The notes under the pieces: generated by a model | The model's database searches: none | The model's input: only the letters and a program-made list of their open reading frames with translations | Told to the model about the DNA's origin: nothing | Part shown: positions 53,009 through 61,761 of the stretch, piece by piece | Layout: every line of letters begins with the position of its first letter | Numbering within the stretch: position 1 is the stretch's first letter | Program-made: the position numbers and the translations under genes | NCBI RefSeq assembly: GCF_900112225.1 | Contig: NZ_FOLD01000005.1 | Coordinates: 186,001 to 250,000, forward strand | DNA: 64,000 nt | Source: Massilia yuzhufengensis | GTDB taxonomy: Bacteria; Pseudomonadota; Gammaproteobacteria; Burkholderiales; Burkholderiaceae_D | Reading direction: 5' to 3'

Positions 53009-54085
53009 ATGCTCAACATTCACATCCGCCCGCACTGGGAAATCAGCGTCAAGGGAGAAGCGCCGCTCGATACCGGCGACCTGCTCGGGCTGCTGCTGTC
53101 GATCCAGGACACCGGCTCGATCGCGCAGGCGGCCAAATCGGTCAAGCTGTCCTACCGCTATGCCTGGGGCCTGCTGCGCGCGGCCGAGGAACTGTTCGGC
53201 GAGCAGCTGCTGCAGACCGGGCGCGGACGCGGCACCGCGCTCACGCCGCTGGCGCAAAAACTGGTCTGGGCCGACCGCCGCATCGCCGCGCGCCTGTCGC
53301 CCACCCTGCAAAGCCTGGCCTCGGAACTGGAAGTGGAACTGGGCCGCATCACGGCCAGCAAATCGCAGCCGCTGCGGCTGGACGCCAGTCACGGCTTCGC
53401 AGTGGCGGCGCTGATGGGCTGCATCGACCGCGACACCCTGCCCCTCGATTCGCGCTACCGCACCAGCACCGATGCGGTGATGGCGCTGGCGCGGCGCGAA
53501 TGCGACCTGGCCGGCTTCCACGTGCCGATCGGGCGCTTCGAAGCGCCCACCGCGGCCTGGTACCTGCGCTGGCTCGACCCGGGCCAGCACTGCCTGGTGC
53601 GGGTGGCGGGACGCGAGCAGGGCCTGATGACGGCGCGCGGCAATCCGCTCGGCCTGCGCGGCCTGGCGGACCTGGCGCGCCCGGAGGTGCGCTTCGTCAA
53701 CCGCCAGGCCGGCTCCGGCACCCGCATGCTGCTGGAGATGATGCTGGCGGCCGAGGGGCCGCCGTTCGAGGCGATCAATGGCTTCAATAGCGCCGAGTTC
53801 ACGCATTCGGCGGTGGCTGCCTACATCGCCAGCGGCATGGCCGATGCGGGCGTGGGCATGCGCGCGGCCAGCGCCCAGTTCAAGCTCGACTTCATTCCGC
53901 TGGTGAGAGAGACCTATTATTTCGCGGTGCGCCGCGATGCGCTCGATGGCGCGGCGATGTGCCAGCTGCTCGCGCTGATGCGCCAGCCGTCCTACCACAA
54001 GACGGTGGCGGCGCTGCCCGGCTACGACGCGGCCGGAACCGGCGAGCTGGTGTCGATTGCCGAGGCGTTTTCGCTGGCGGCGTAG
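53009..54085 (+). CDS. ModE-type HTH regulator with periplasmic-binding-like effector domain
   Basis: The 358-residue protein has a ModE/LysR-like winged HTH at about 20-105 (LLLSIQDTGSIAQAAKSVKL, SYRYAWGLLRAAEELFGEQL, TGRGRGTALTPLAQKLV) and a PBP-like domain at about 120-350 (DASHGFAVAALMG, VRFVNRQAGSGTRMLLEMML, GMADAGVGMRAASAQF). The latter resembles the domain found with molybdate/tungstate-type ligands. It is divergent from the formate/tungstate operon and is its probable regulator, sensing oxyanion or formate. Its TAG stop is the second to fourth base of a palindromic repeat. Confidence 0.85.
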   Translation: MLNIHIRPHWEISVKGEAPLDTGDLLGLLLSIQDTGSIAQAAKSVKLSYRYAWGLLRAAEELFGEQLLQTGRGRGTALTPLAQKLVWADRRIAARLSPTLQSLASELEVELGRITASKSQPLRLDASHGFAVAALMGCIDRDTLPLDSRYRTSTDAVMALARRECDLAGFHVPIGRFEAPTAAWYLRWLDPGQHCLVRVAGREQGLMTARGNPLGLRGLADLARPEVRFVNRQAGSGTRMLLEMMLAAEGPPFEAINGFNSAEFTHSAVAAYIASGMADAGVGMRAASAQFKLDFIPLVRETYYFAVRRDALDGAAMCQLLALMRQPSYHKTVAALPGYDAAGTGELVSIAEAFSLAA

Positions 54086-54182
54086 GGTGTTCGGGCTCCC
54101 CGACCGCGCGTTCGACTCCGGCATGCCGTGTGGTGAAGCTGGATCTGCTTGAACGCGCGGTCGGCAGAGCCGACCACCCTAC
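54082..54182. repeat. Palindromic GTAGGGTG repeat pair (101 bp) filling a convergent gap
   Basis: The unit runs from GTAGGGTGTTCGGG to CCACCCTAC with inner GCGCGTTC and GAACGCGC. It supplies the TAG stop of the ModE-type gene at one end and stops 1 bp short of the stop codon of the convergent small gene at the other. Confidence 0.85.
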
Positions 54183-54183
54183 G

Positions 54184-54420
54184 TCACCGGCGCCGCTTTT
54201 TCCAATCGTAGCCAGGCCCCGTCACATCCACGCCCGGATGGCCCACCAGGTCCGGATGCTCGGACGACATGGTGATGAAGCGCAGCGGCTCGCCGTCGCG
54301 CTGGCGCTTGCGCAGCGCTTCCATGCACTGCATCGCCGCCACCATGTCCGTGGTCTCGAACAGCTTCTCGTGGGGCGTGCAGGTGTCGCCTTCAATCATC
54401 GTCCAGTACACCATATACAT
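54184..54420 (-). CDS. 78-residue conserved-looking protein, unknown function
   Basis: ATG 54420 follows AGGAGAATGCA, and longer starts lack coding character. The protein reads MYMVYWTMIEGDTCTPHEKL at the start, then a helical segment (DMVAAMQCMEALRKRQRDG) and a basic tail (DWKKRRR). It has no signal peptide or TM helix. I recognise no named family, though its compact, well-started frame looks genuine. Cytoplasmic. Confidence 0.65.
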   Translation of the reverse strand: MYMVYWTMIEGDTCTPHEKLFETTDMVAAMQCMEALRKRQRDGEPLRFITMSSEHPDLVGHPGVDVTGPGYDWKKRRR

Positions 54421-54657
54421 TGCATTCTCCTGTTGGAAGCATTGTCGCCGAAGTGCCGCCCTGCGTGGCGCACCCGGCCGGAACGTTTTGATGCCGACAA
54501 TAATTACTCGTTGACCGAAGTTAGCTCCGGAAACGCAGAAATTGCCCATAAAAAGTAGGACTGGTCCGAAAAGGCCTGTATATGTGCGCCAGTTCACACA
54601 ACTCGTCGCACTTGCCAATTAGCCTAGGCGCTGTCTTCACAAAACGCGGGTCAAACG

Positions 54658-56922
54658 ATGAACATACCGATGACGTCCTTGCCGGACCACTCCCTGGAGC
54701 TCGCCCTGTGGGGCGGACTGGAATGCACGGTCAACCGTGTACGCGACAACTACTTCAGCCAGATGGAACGCAATGGGCACGCGGAGCGCCTGCAAGATAT
54801 CGAACGGTTCGCCTCCCTGGGCATCAAGGCCATCCGCTATCCGGTGTTATGGGAACGTACCGCGCCCGAGGGCATCGAATCGGCCGACTGGTCGTGGCCG
54901 GACGAGCGCCTGCCGGCGCTGCAGCAACTGGGCGTCACGCCCATCGTCGGCCTGATCCACCATGGCAGCGGCCCGCGCGACACCAGCCTGGTCGATCCCG
55001 CCTTTCCCGACAAGCTTGCCGAGTACGCCGGCGCGGTAGCCCGGCGCTACCCCTGGGTCGAGTACTACACCCCGGTCAACGAACCCCTGACGACGGCGCG
55101 CTTTTCCGGCCTGGCAGGTGTCTGGTACCCGCATGGCGGCGACGAAGCCACCTTCATCCGCGCCCTGCTCAACCAGTGCCGCGCCGTGGTGCTGTCGATG
55201 CGCGCGATCCGCGCGGTGAATCCGGCGGCCAAGCTGGTCCAGACCGACGACCTGTCCAAGACCTACGGCACCCCCGAAATGGAAGAGATCACGGCCTTCT
55301 TCAACGAGCGCCGCTGGCTGGCCTGGGACCTGCTGTGCGGGATGGTCGACCAGCAGCACGCGCTGTGGAACTACCTGCTCGACGCCAGCGCGAGCGAAGA
55401 AGAACTGCTGTGGTTCCGCGACAACCCCTGCCCGCCCGACATCATGGGCGTCAACTACTACGCCACCAGCGAGCGCTGGCTCGACCACCGTCCCGAGCGC
55501 TATCCGGAAAACCGCCGCCACGTCTACCGCGGCATCCCGCACGCCGACATCGAGACCCCGCGTGCGCTGGCCACGCCCACCCCGGGCATCGCGCCGCTCC
55601 TGATGGAAACCTGGGAACGCTACCGCCTGCCGATCGCCATCACCGAAGCCCACATCGACGCCAACCGCGAAGACCAGCTGCGCTGGCTGGTCGAGATCTG
55701 GAACGCCGCCCGCAAGGCCAGGCAGCAGGGCGCCGATATCCGCGCCGTGACGGTCTGGGCCCTGCTCGGCTCCTACGACTGGAACTGCCTCGTCACCGAA
55801 TGCCGCGGCTACTACGAGCCGGGCCCCTTCGACGTGCGCGGCGGCGAGCCACGCCCCACCGCCGTGGCCACCCTGATGCGCGAACTGGCCACCGGCCGCA
55901 CGCTGTCGAGCCCCGTGCTGCAGGGCGAAGGCTGGTGGCGCCGCCCGGGGCGCTTCTTCTGCAAGCCCGTGGCGACCCGTACCGCGGTGGCCGACATCGC
56001 GATCCGCAGCCAGTTCAAGTCGCACGTGGTGCAGCCGATCCTGATCACCGGCGCCACCGGCACCCTCGGCTCGGCCTACGCCCGCATCTGCGAGAAACGC
56101 AACCTGGCCTACCACGTGCTCACGCGCCAGGAGATGGACATCACCGAACCGCAGTCGGTGGAAGCGGCCATCGCGCGCTACAAGCCGTGGGCGATCATCA
56201 ATGCCGGCGGCTATGTGCGGGTCGACGAAGCCGAAGGCGACGCCGAGCGCTGCATGCGCGAAAACACGCTGGGCCCGACCATCCTGGCCCTGGCCTGCAT
56301 CCGCCACCAGCTGCGCTTCATGACCTTCTCGACCGACCTGGTATTCGATGGCGGCAAAGGCGCGCCGTATGTGGAGTCCGACGCCGTCAACCCGCTCGGC
56401 GTGTACGGCCGCAGCAAGATGGAAGCCGAGCAAAGCGTGCTGGACGCCGACCCGCAAGCCCTGGTGATCCGCACCAGCGCCTTCTTCGGGCCCTGGGACA
56501 GCCACAACTTCGTCACCCTGGCGCTGGGTGCGCTGGAATCCGGCCAGACCTTCCAGGCCGCTGGCGACATGGTGGTCTCGCCGACCTACGTGCCGGACCT
56601 GGTGAACGTGTCGCTCGACCTGCTGATCGACCGCGAACGCGGCGTGTGGCACCTGACCAATGCCGAGGCGCTCAGCTGGGCCGACCTGGCGCGACGCGCC
56701 TGCGATGCGGCGGGGGTGGATGCGTCAAGGCTGGAAGTGGTGTCGGCGGAGCACTGCGGGTATGCGGCGCGGCGGCCCGGGTTCAGTGCGCTGTCGAGCG
56801 AGCGGGCGCTGCTGCTGCCGTCGCTGGACGATGCGCTGCGGCGGTACCTGGAGGCGGTGCAGGACCGCAGGCGTGGGCAGGATGCGGAGCGGCCGGGGGA
56901 GGCGGCGCATTACGCGAGTTAA
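54658..56922 (+). CDS. Fusion of a GH1-like domain and an RmlD-like sugar-nucleotide reductase
   Basis: The 754-residue protein has two parts. Residues 1 to about 430 form a family-1 glycoside hydrolase-like barrel: acid/base E142 in TPVNEPLTT and putative nucleophile E330 in ITEAHIDA (usually ITENG), with WALLGSYDWN in place of the usual GYxxWSLxDN. Residues about 460-735 form a RmlD-type SDR: GATGTLGSAY (465 on), STDLVFDGGKGAPYVE, and Y583/K587 of VYGRSKMEAEQ. It may reduce dTDP-4-keto sugars and act on a glycoside, but the joint role is unknown. No rml genes are adjacent. Confidence 0.82.
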   Translation: MNIPMTSLPDHSLELALWGGLECTVNRVRDNYFSQMERNGHAERLQDIERFASLGIKAIRYPVLWERTAPEGIESADWSWPDERLPALQQLGVTPIVGLIHHGSGPRDTSLVDPAFPDKLAEYAGAVARRYPWVEYYTPVNEPLTTARFSGLAGVWYPHGGDEATFIRALLNQCRAVVLSMRAIRAVNPAAKLVQTDDLSKTYGTPEMEEITAFFNERRWLAWDLLCGMVDQQHALWNYLLDASASEEELLWFRDNPCPPDIMGVNYYATSERWLDHRPERYPENRRHVYRGIPHADIETPRALATPTPGIAPLLMETWERYRLPIAITEAHIDANREDQLRWLVEIWNAARKARQQGADIRAVTVWALLGSYDWNCLVTECRGYYEPGPFDVRGGEPRPTAVATLMRELATGRTLSSPVLQGEGWWRRPGRFFCKPVATRTAVADIAIRSQFKSHVVQPILITGATGTLGSAYARICEKRNLAYHVLTRQEMDITEPQSVEAAIARYKPWAIINAGGYVRVDEAEGDAERCMRENTLGPTILALACIRHQLRFMTFSTDLVFDGGKGAPYVESDAVNPLGVYGRSKMEAEQSVLDADPQALVIRTSAFFGPWDSHNFVTLALGALESGQTFQAAGDMVVSPTYVPDLVNVSLDLLIDRERGVWHLTNAEALSWADLARRACDAAGVDASRLEVVSAEHCGYAARRPGFSALSSERALLLPSLDDALRRYLEAVQDRRRGQDAERPGEAAHYAS

Positions 56923-56943
56923 TCTTAAAAGCAAGGTCAAATT

Positions 56944-57043
56944 GGCGGGAACAATGCCAGTGGCATTGTTCCCGCCTTCGCCGGGACGACGTGCTACCGC
57001 TAGTTGCTAGCTCAAAGACCGTCGTTCCGGCGAAGGCCGGAAC
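56944..57043. repeat. REP-like repeat pair with an unusually long perfect palindrome
   Basis: The left part is a perfect 16-bp inverted repeat with a 1-nt centre (GGCGGGAACAATGCCA and complement, 56944-56976). The right part is GTTCCGGC/GCCGGAAC with GAAG loop (57024-57043), the same family as 35168-35187. It lies between the GH1/RmlD fusion and msbA, 3' of both. Confidence 0.8.
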
Positions 57044-57068
57044 CCAAGTTCGTACCGCAGCCACTCGC

Positions 57069-58805
57069 TTACGAACTCGCCCCGCTATCCGCCGCCACAA
57101 ACTGCAAGCGATACAAATTCGCATACATCCCATTCGCATCGAGCAGCTCCGCGTGCGTGCCCTGCTCCACGATCCTTCCATGCTCCATCACCACGATCCG
57201 GTCCGCCCGTTCGATGGTCGACAGCCGGTGCGCGATGACGATGGTGGTGCGGCCTTGCATGAGCGACTCCAGCGCCGCCTGCACCGCGCGTTCGGATTCG
57301 TTGTCCAGCGCCGACGTGGCTTCGTCCAGGATCAGGATCGGTGCGTCCTTGTAGATCGCGCGCGCGATCGCCACGCGCTGGCGCTGGCCGCCCGACAGGC
57401 GCATGCCGTTCTCGCCGATGCGCGTCTCGACGCCCTCTTCCAGCTTGGCCACCACGTCCGTCAGGTGCGCGGCTTTCACCGCCGACGCGAGGCGCTCGTA
57501 GTCGATCTTCTCGACGCCGTAGGCGATGTTGGCAGCCAGCGTGTCGTCGAACAGCACCACGTTCTGGCTCACCATCGCCAACTGTGCGCGCAGGCTGGCC
57601 AGACGGATAGCCTGGTAGGGCACGCCGTCGAGCAGCAGGCGGCCCTCGTGTGGATCGTAGAAGCGCGTGGCCAGGCTGACGAAAGTGGACTTGCCGCCGC
57701 CCGAGATGCCCACCAGCGCGACCGTCTGGCCGGGCTGCACGTCGAGCGTCACGTTCGACAAGGCGTCGTTCATCGCGTTCGGGTAGCGGAAGCTGACGTT
57801 CTCGAAGCGCAGGTGGCCTTGCGTGCGTCCCAGTTCCGTCGTGCCGGTATCAAGCTCGGCCGGCGAATCGATCACCGAGAACACCGTTTCCGCCGCGGCG
57901 ATCCCGCGCTGCATCGGGCCGTTGACTTCGGCCAGCGACTTGAGGGGCGTGAGCAGCATCAGCATCATGGTCACGAACTGGACGAATTCGCCTTGCGTCA
58001 TATTGGCCTGGATCGCCAGCACGATCACCAGCGACAGCGCGATCGAGGTGGCAATCTGGGTAATCGGCGTGGTGGCCGCGAAGGCCACCGTCATGCGCTG
58101 CGAGAAGCCGCGCAGGGCTTCGCTGCGGGCGTGGAAGCGGGCGCGCTCGTAGCGCTCGCCCGCGAACACGCGGATCACCTGGTGGCCGCGGGTGGCTTCT
58201 TCCACCACTTGCGTCATCTCGGCGGTGACGCGCTGGTTCTCGCGGTTCAGGCGGCGCAGGCGGCCGGTGGTGGTGCGCACGATCACGGCGGTGAGCGGGA
58301 TCACGACGATCGCCACCAGCGTGAGCTTCCAGTTCAGGTACAAGAGCGTGGCGAGCAGGCCGATGACGACCAGGGTGTCGCGCACGCAGGCCACGAACAC
58401 CGACTGCAGCATGTCGACCACCTGGCGCACGTCGCCCACCACGGTGTTGATGATCTTGCCGGTGGATTCTTCATGGAAGCGCGCCACCGGCAGCTGCAGC
58501 ACGCGGTTGAACACCATCGCGCGCAGGTCGTTGAGGACGCGGCTGGTGACCCAGTTGTTGAGGTAGGCGGTGGCGAAGGTGCCGATGCCGCGCAGGATGA
58601 AGATCGAGACCAGCACCCCGGGAATCCACCACAGGCTGAACGGCACCTTCTCTTCGAAGCCCTTGTCGATCAGCAGCTGCAGGGCCTTGCCCAGCAGCGG
58701 CTGGGTCGCGGCGGTGAGCGCCATCGCGAGCAGCGCCATCCAGGAGCGCGTCTGGTAGGGCTTGACCACCGCCAGCAGGCGTTTGACGACGACCTTATTT
58801 TCCAC
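57069..58805 (-). CDS. msbA: Lipid A export ABC transporter, permease/ATPase MsbA
   Basis: The 578-residue half-transporter (GTG start 58805) has six TM helices and a C-terminal ATPase with Walker A GISGGGKST, signature LSGGQRQRVAIARAI, Walker B ILILDEATSALD and IVIAHRLSTIERADRIVVME. The TM segment QLPVARFHEESTGKIINTVV and the length fit MsbA, which flips lipid A-core across the inner membrane. It overlaps the upstream O-antigen ligase-like gene by 11 bp, supporting a role in LPS export. Confidence 0.9.
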   Translation of the reverse strand: MENKVVVKRLLAVVKPYQTRSWMALLAMALTAATQPLLGKALQLLIDKGFEEKVPFSLWWIPGVLVSIFILRGIGTFATAYLNNWVTSRVLNDLRAMVFNRVLQLPVARFHEESTGKIINTVVGDVRQVVDMLQSVFVACVRDTLVVIGLLATLLYLNWKLTLVAIVVIPLTAVIVRTTTGRLRRLNRENQRVTAEMTQVVEEATRGHQVIRVFAGERYERARFHARSEALRGFSQRMTVAFAATTPITQIATSIALSLVIVLAIQANMTQGEFVQFVTMMLMLLTPLKSLAEVNGPMQRGIAAAETVFSVIDSPAELDTGTTELGRTQGHLRFENVSFRYPNAMNDALSNVTLDVQPGQTVALVGISGGGKSTFVSLATRFYDPHEGRLLLDGVPYQAIRLASLRAQLAMVSQNVVLFDDTLAANIAYGVEKIDYERLASAVKAAHLTDVVAKLEEGVETRIGENGMRLSGGQRQRVAIARAIYKDAPILILDEATSALDNESERAVQAALESLMQGRTTIVIAHRLSTIERADRIVVMEHGRIVEQGTHAELLDANGMYANLYRLQFVAADSGASS

Positions 58806-60084
58806 GTTGACTATCCATTTGTTTGTCCATGTCGTCTTTCGCGTTCAGGCAGAACCCCATGAGCAGGAACACCATGAGTGCGTAGAACATGCTGCCCTTC
58901 AAAGACCAGAAGATCACCTCGGTCAGGCCGAAGCTGAAGTAACTGAGCACCACCAGCATGCCGGCCAGCGCCGGCGCGAACTGCTGGGAGGAGCGCGCCC
59001 CGCCATTGCGCGCTCCGGCGCCGAGGCTGCGGGCGAAGAAAGCGAACGGCGTGGCCAGGATGCCGAACCAGGCCAGCAGGCCGAACACGCCGCCGGTGGC
59101 CATCGCCTGCAGGGCGTCGTTGTGCAGGTGTTCGAAGGGCAGCACGACGTCCTGGATCTTGCCCTGTTCGGCGAGCTTGCGCAGTTCGGCGCGCGCGGTC
59201 TTCGGGTCGAGCCCGAACAGCGGGCGCGCTTCGATCAGGTAGCCGGCGCCCTTCCACAGCTCCAGGCGGATGCCGACGTTGGTGAAGGCGCTGCCGCCAT
59301 CGAGCCAGGTGCGCACGTCGTGCACGCCCTGCCCGACCCGCTCCTGCACGCCGGCGGCCGGGATGAAGAAGGTCGAGGCGAACAGCGCGAAGCTGCCGAT
59401 CAGGAGCAGGCGCACGCGGCGGCTGCGCAGCAGCCGGGCATAGGTGAGGAACAGCACGGCCGCCAGCGCCAGCGCGATCCAGCCGCCCCGGGTGCCACTG
59501 ACCACGGTCGCCGCCAGCCCGGCCACGGCGCCCAGCGCCGGGAAGATCGCCTTGCGGGTGCTGTGGCGGTAGTCGATGGCGGCGGCCAGCGCGACCAGCG
59601 CCAGGCACAGCGCGATGTCGCCGAAGGTGATGGCGTTGAGCCAGCCGCCGGGACGGTAGATATCGAGCACGATGCGCTGGTAGCCGATGAAGGGCAGCGC
59701 CGCCAGCGCGCCGGCGATCACGCCCCACCACAGGGTGGCGCGGGCGGGGCGCGCCAGCACCACCAGCATGGCCGCACTCAGGCCGAACAGCATGCGCGAG
59801 GGGTTGTCGAGGTATTCGAGTTGCGTTTCCGGCCGCGCCAGCAGGCACACCAGCGCCAGCAGGAAGTTGAAGCCGAACGCCGCCACCACCCAGCGGATGT
59901 CGCGCCAGTGCGGCGCCATCGCCGCCCACGCCTTGCGCGGCACGATGAGCGCGGCGAGCAGGAAAGCGAGGCTGCAAAAGCCGATACCGGAAGGGGTGAT
60001 GAGGCTGAGGAAGGGGAACAGGAAAACCAGGAGGCCGATTCCGCGCTGCATCGGCACCCCGATTTTCGTCTGATTATTGTTCAT
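58795..60084 (-). CDS. O-antigen ligase-like (WaaL/Wzy family) membrane protein
   Basis: The 429-residue protein has about eleven TM helices and the O-antigen ligase domain pattern, including VVSGTRGGWIALALAAVLFL and, in the large periplasmic loop, FEHLHNDALQAMATGGVFGL with the HxxH-like HLHND motif expected for WaaL/Wzy proteins. It probably transfers or polymerises O-antigen or another glycan at the periplasmic face. It overlaps msbA and is divergent from a glycosyltransferase gene. Confidence 0.85.
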   Translation of the reverse strand: MNNNQTKIGVPMQRGIGLLVFLFPFLSLITPSGIGFCSLAFLLAALIVPRKAWAAMAPHWRDIRWVVAAFGFNFLLALVCLLARPETQLEYLDNPSRMLFGLSAAMLVVLARPARATLWWGVIAGALAALPFIGYQRIVLDIYRPGGWLNAITFGDIALCLALVALAAAIDYRHSTRKAIFPALGAVAGLAATVVSGTRGGWIALALAAVLFLTYARLLRSRRVRLLLIGSFALFASTFFIPAAGVQERVGQGVHDVRTWLDGGSAFTNVGIRLELWKGAGYLIEARPLFGLDPKTARAELRKLAEQGKIQDVVLPFEHLHNDALQAMATGGVFGLLAWFGILATPFAFFARSLGAGARNGGARSSQQFAPALAGMLVVLSYFSFGLTEVIFWSLKGSMFYALMVFLLMGFCLNAKDDMDKQMDSQRGK

Positions 60085-60140
60085 TCATGATCTTGTACGA
60101 TATTCTTGCGAACCCTGAGCGCGTGTTTTATTGGAGTCCC

Positions 60141-60992
60141 ATGCAGCAAACCCCAAGCATTTCGGTCGTGATCACCACTTATAACCGCCCGGACGCACTC
60201 GAAGCGGTGGTGGAGGCCCTGTTCCGGCAGGACGACAAGAATTTTGAAATCATTATCGCTGATGACGGCTCCACTGCCAACACGCGGGACCTGCTCGACA
60301 CCCTGCGCGCACGCGCGCCGATGCCGCTCAAGCACGTGTGGCAGCCCGACGACGGCTTCCGCGCCGCGATGGCGCGCAACCGCGGCACGCTGGCGGCAAC
60401 CGGCAACTATATCATCTTCCTGGACGGCGACTGCGTGCCGCAGCGCGACTTCGTCGCCCGCCACCGCGCGCTGGCGCGGCCGGGCTTCCTGGTGTCCGGC
60501 AGCCGCATCCTGCTCAGTCCCGGCCTCACGCAGAAGGCGCTGCTTGAAAAAATCGACCTGCCCGTGATTGGCCTGGCGGACAAGCTGCGCTACCGCCTGC
60601 GCGGCGACATGAACAAGGTGCTGCAGATGCTGTTCCGGCTGCCCGACGCCGGCCGCGAGCGGCGCTCGTTCAGCTGGCGCCGCATCAAGAGCTGCAACCT
60701 GGCGGTGTGGCGCTCGGACCTGGAGAAGGTGAACGGGTTCGACGAGAGCTTCGTCGGGTGGGGGCATGAGGATTCGGACCTCGTGGTGCGCCTGTTCCAC
60801 GCGGGCGTGCTGCGCAAGGATGGGGCGTTTGCGACCGAGGTGCTGCACTTGTGGCACCGCGAGGCCAAGCGCGACGAGGAATCGAGCAACCGGCGCGTGG
60901 TGCTGGAGCGGGCGGCGAACAAGACGGTGCAGGCGACGATCGGCTTGCGGGAACATGCCAATGATCCCGCATTCATGCCGCCTGTGGGGTGA
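60141..60992 (+). CDS. Family 2 glycosyltransferase
   Basis: ATG 60141 follows TTGGAG and opens directly into the GT-A fold (MQQTPSISVVITTYNRPD); an ATG at 60087 would abut the divergent gene. The 283-residue enzyme has IIIADDGST, the metal-binding FLDGDCVPQRDF and, late, KSCNLAVWRSDLEKVNGFDE followed by GWGHEDSDL, a layout common in GT2 enzymes of the chondroitin polymerase/galactosyltransferase II type. It probably adds a sugar to LPS core or a capsule, judging by its neighbours. Confidence 0.88.
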   Translation: MQQTPSISVVITTYNRPDALEAVVEALFRQDDKNFEIIIADDGSTANTRDLLDTLRARAPMPLKHVWQPDDGFRAAMARNRGTLAATGNYIIFLDGDCVPQRDFVARHRALARPGFLVSGSRILLSPGLTQKALLEKIDLPVIGLADKLRYRLRGDMNKVLQMLFRLPDAGRERRSFSWRRIKSCNLAVWRSDLEKVNGFDESFVGWGHEDSDLVVRLFHAGVLRKDGAFATEVLHLWHREAKRDEESSNRRVVLERAANKTVQATIGLREHANDPAFMPPVG

Positions 60993-61007
60993 GGACAGGG
61001 TGGCCCG

Positions 61008-61571
61008 TCAGGCGGCTGCGGCCTCCACCGGCGCCGCGCCGGCGACCGGCCGGGCGCGCATCTCGGCCAGGGTGAACGCATAGGCCAGCACGACGACCAC
61101 GGCCGACGCCGTGACCAGGTGGCCGGGAAACGCGAACCACACCGCCAGCAGCCCCACGCTGCGCAGGCTCGCATGGCGGTAGCCAAGCGGATGGCCGATG
61201 ATCCAGGAATACACCATCCAGTGCAGCCCCAGCCCGATACCAAGGCTGAGCGGGACGAACTGCGGCGCGTACACCAGCAAGGGTATGTGGACGGCCCACA
61301 GCAGGTTCACCATCACCACGCACACGCCCATCAGCCGGGCCAGGGGATTGGACCGGTCGAGCAGCTGCTCGCCGCGCAGCCGGGAGATGGACATCGCCAG
61401 CGGGAAGATCGCACCGGTGGCGAAGACCAGCGCCAGAACCGCCGTTTTGAACGGCAATACCAGCCCCATCACGCCGACGACGGCCCAGACGGCGAGACCG
61501 GCAATGGGCATCGATAGCGAACCCTTCGAACGCTGGTCGAAATCGCTCCGGAGTTGTGACAGGGTGTGCAC
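61008..61571 (-). CDS. Small polytopic membrane protein (DUF7010-like)
   Basis: The 187-residue protein has an amphipathic N-terminus (MHTLSQLRSDFDQRSKGS) and about five to six TM helices (for example IAGLAVWAVVGVMGLVLPF, VVMVNLLWAVHIPLLVYAP and LGLHWMVYSWIIGHPLGYRH). It resembles, from memory, small membrane proteins grouped as DUF7010; this name is tentative. Function unknown. Monocistronic, convergent with the glycosyltransferase gene. Confidence 0.65.
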   Translation of the reverse strand: MHTLSQLRSDFDQRSKGSLSMPIAGLAVWAVVGVMGLVLPFKTAVLALVFATGAIFPLAMSISRLRGEQLLDRSNPLARLMGVCVVMVNLLWAVHIPLLVYAPQFVPLSLGIGLGLHWMVYSWIIGHPLGYRHASLRSVGLLAVWFAFPGHLVTASAVVVVLAYAFTLAEMRARPVAGAAPVEAAAA

Positions 61572-61761
61572 GCGACGCTCCTTCTATGGTGTTTCGAACA
61601 TTGAAAAATGTATCACGACTCCGATGTGCAATAAAGAAATATTTCCGGTTCGCCGCACGGTGCGCTCTTCACTGACGCAGCATGCTAGCATTCCTGACAA
61701 TTCGAGCCGTGCATTCCCGCGCGTCGAATGCTGTCCCAGACAACCCTCAGGCTCGCTGCTC

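Noticed and set aside
21945-54182. Palindromic repeats considered as CRISPR remnants
   Set aside because: They are single, scattered palindromic units at gene ends, without spacers or regular arrays, and no cas genes are present.
54582-58862. A 1426-codon + frame covering the GH1/RmlD gene and msbA
   Set aside because: It crosses an intergenic repeat and is antisense to msbA; it encodes no recognisable domain.
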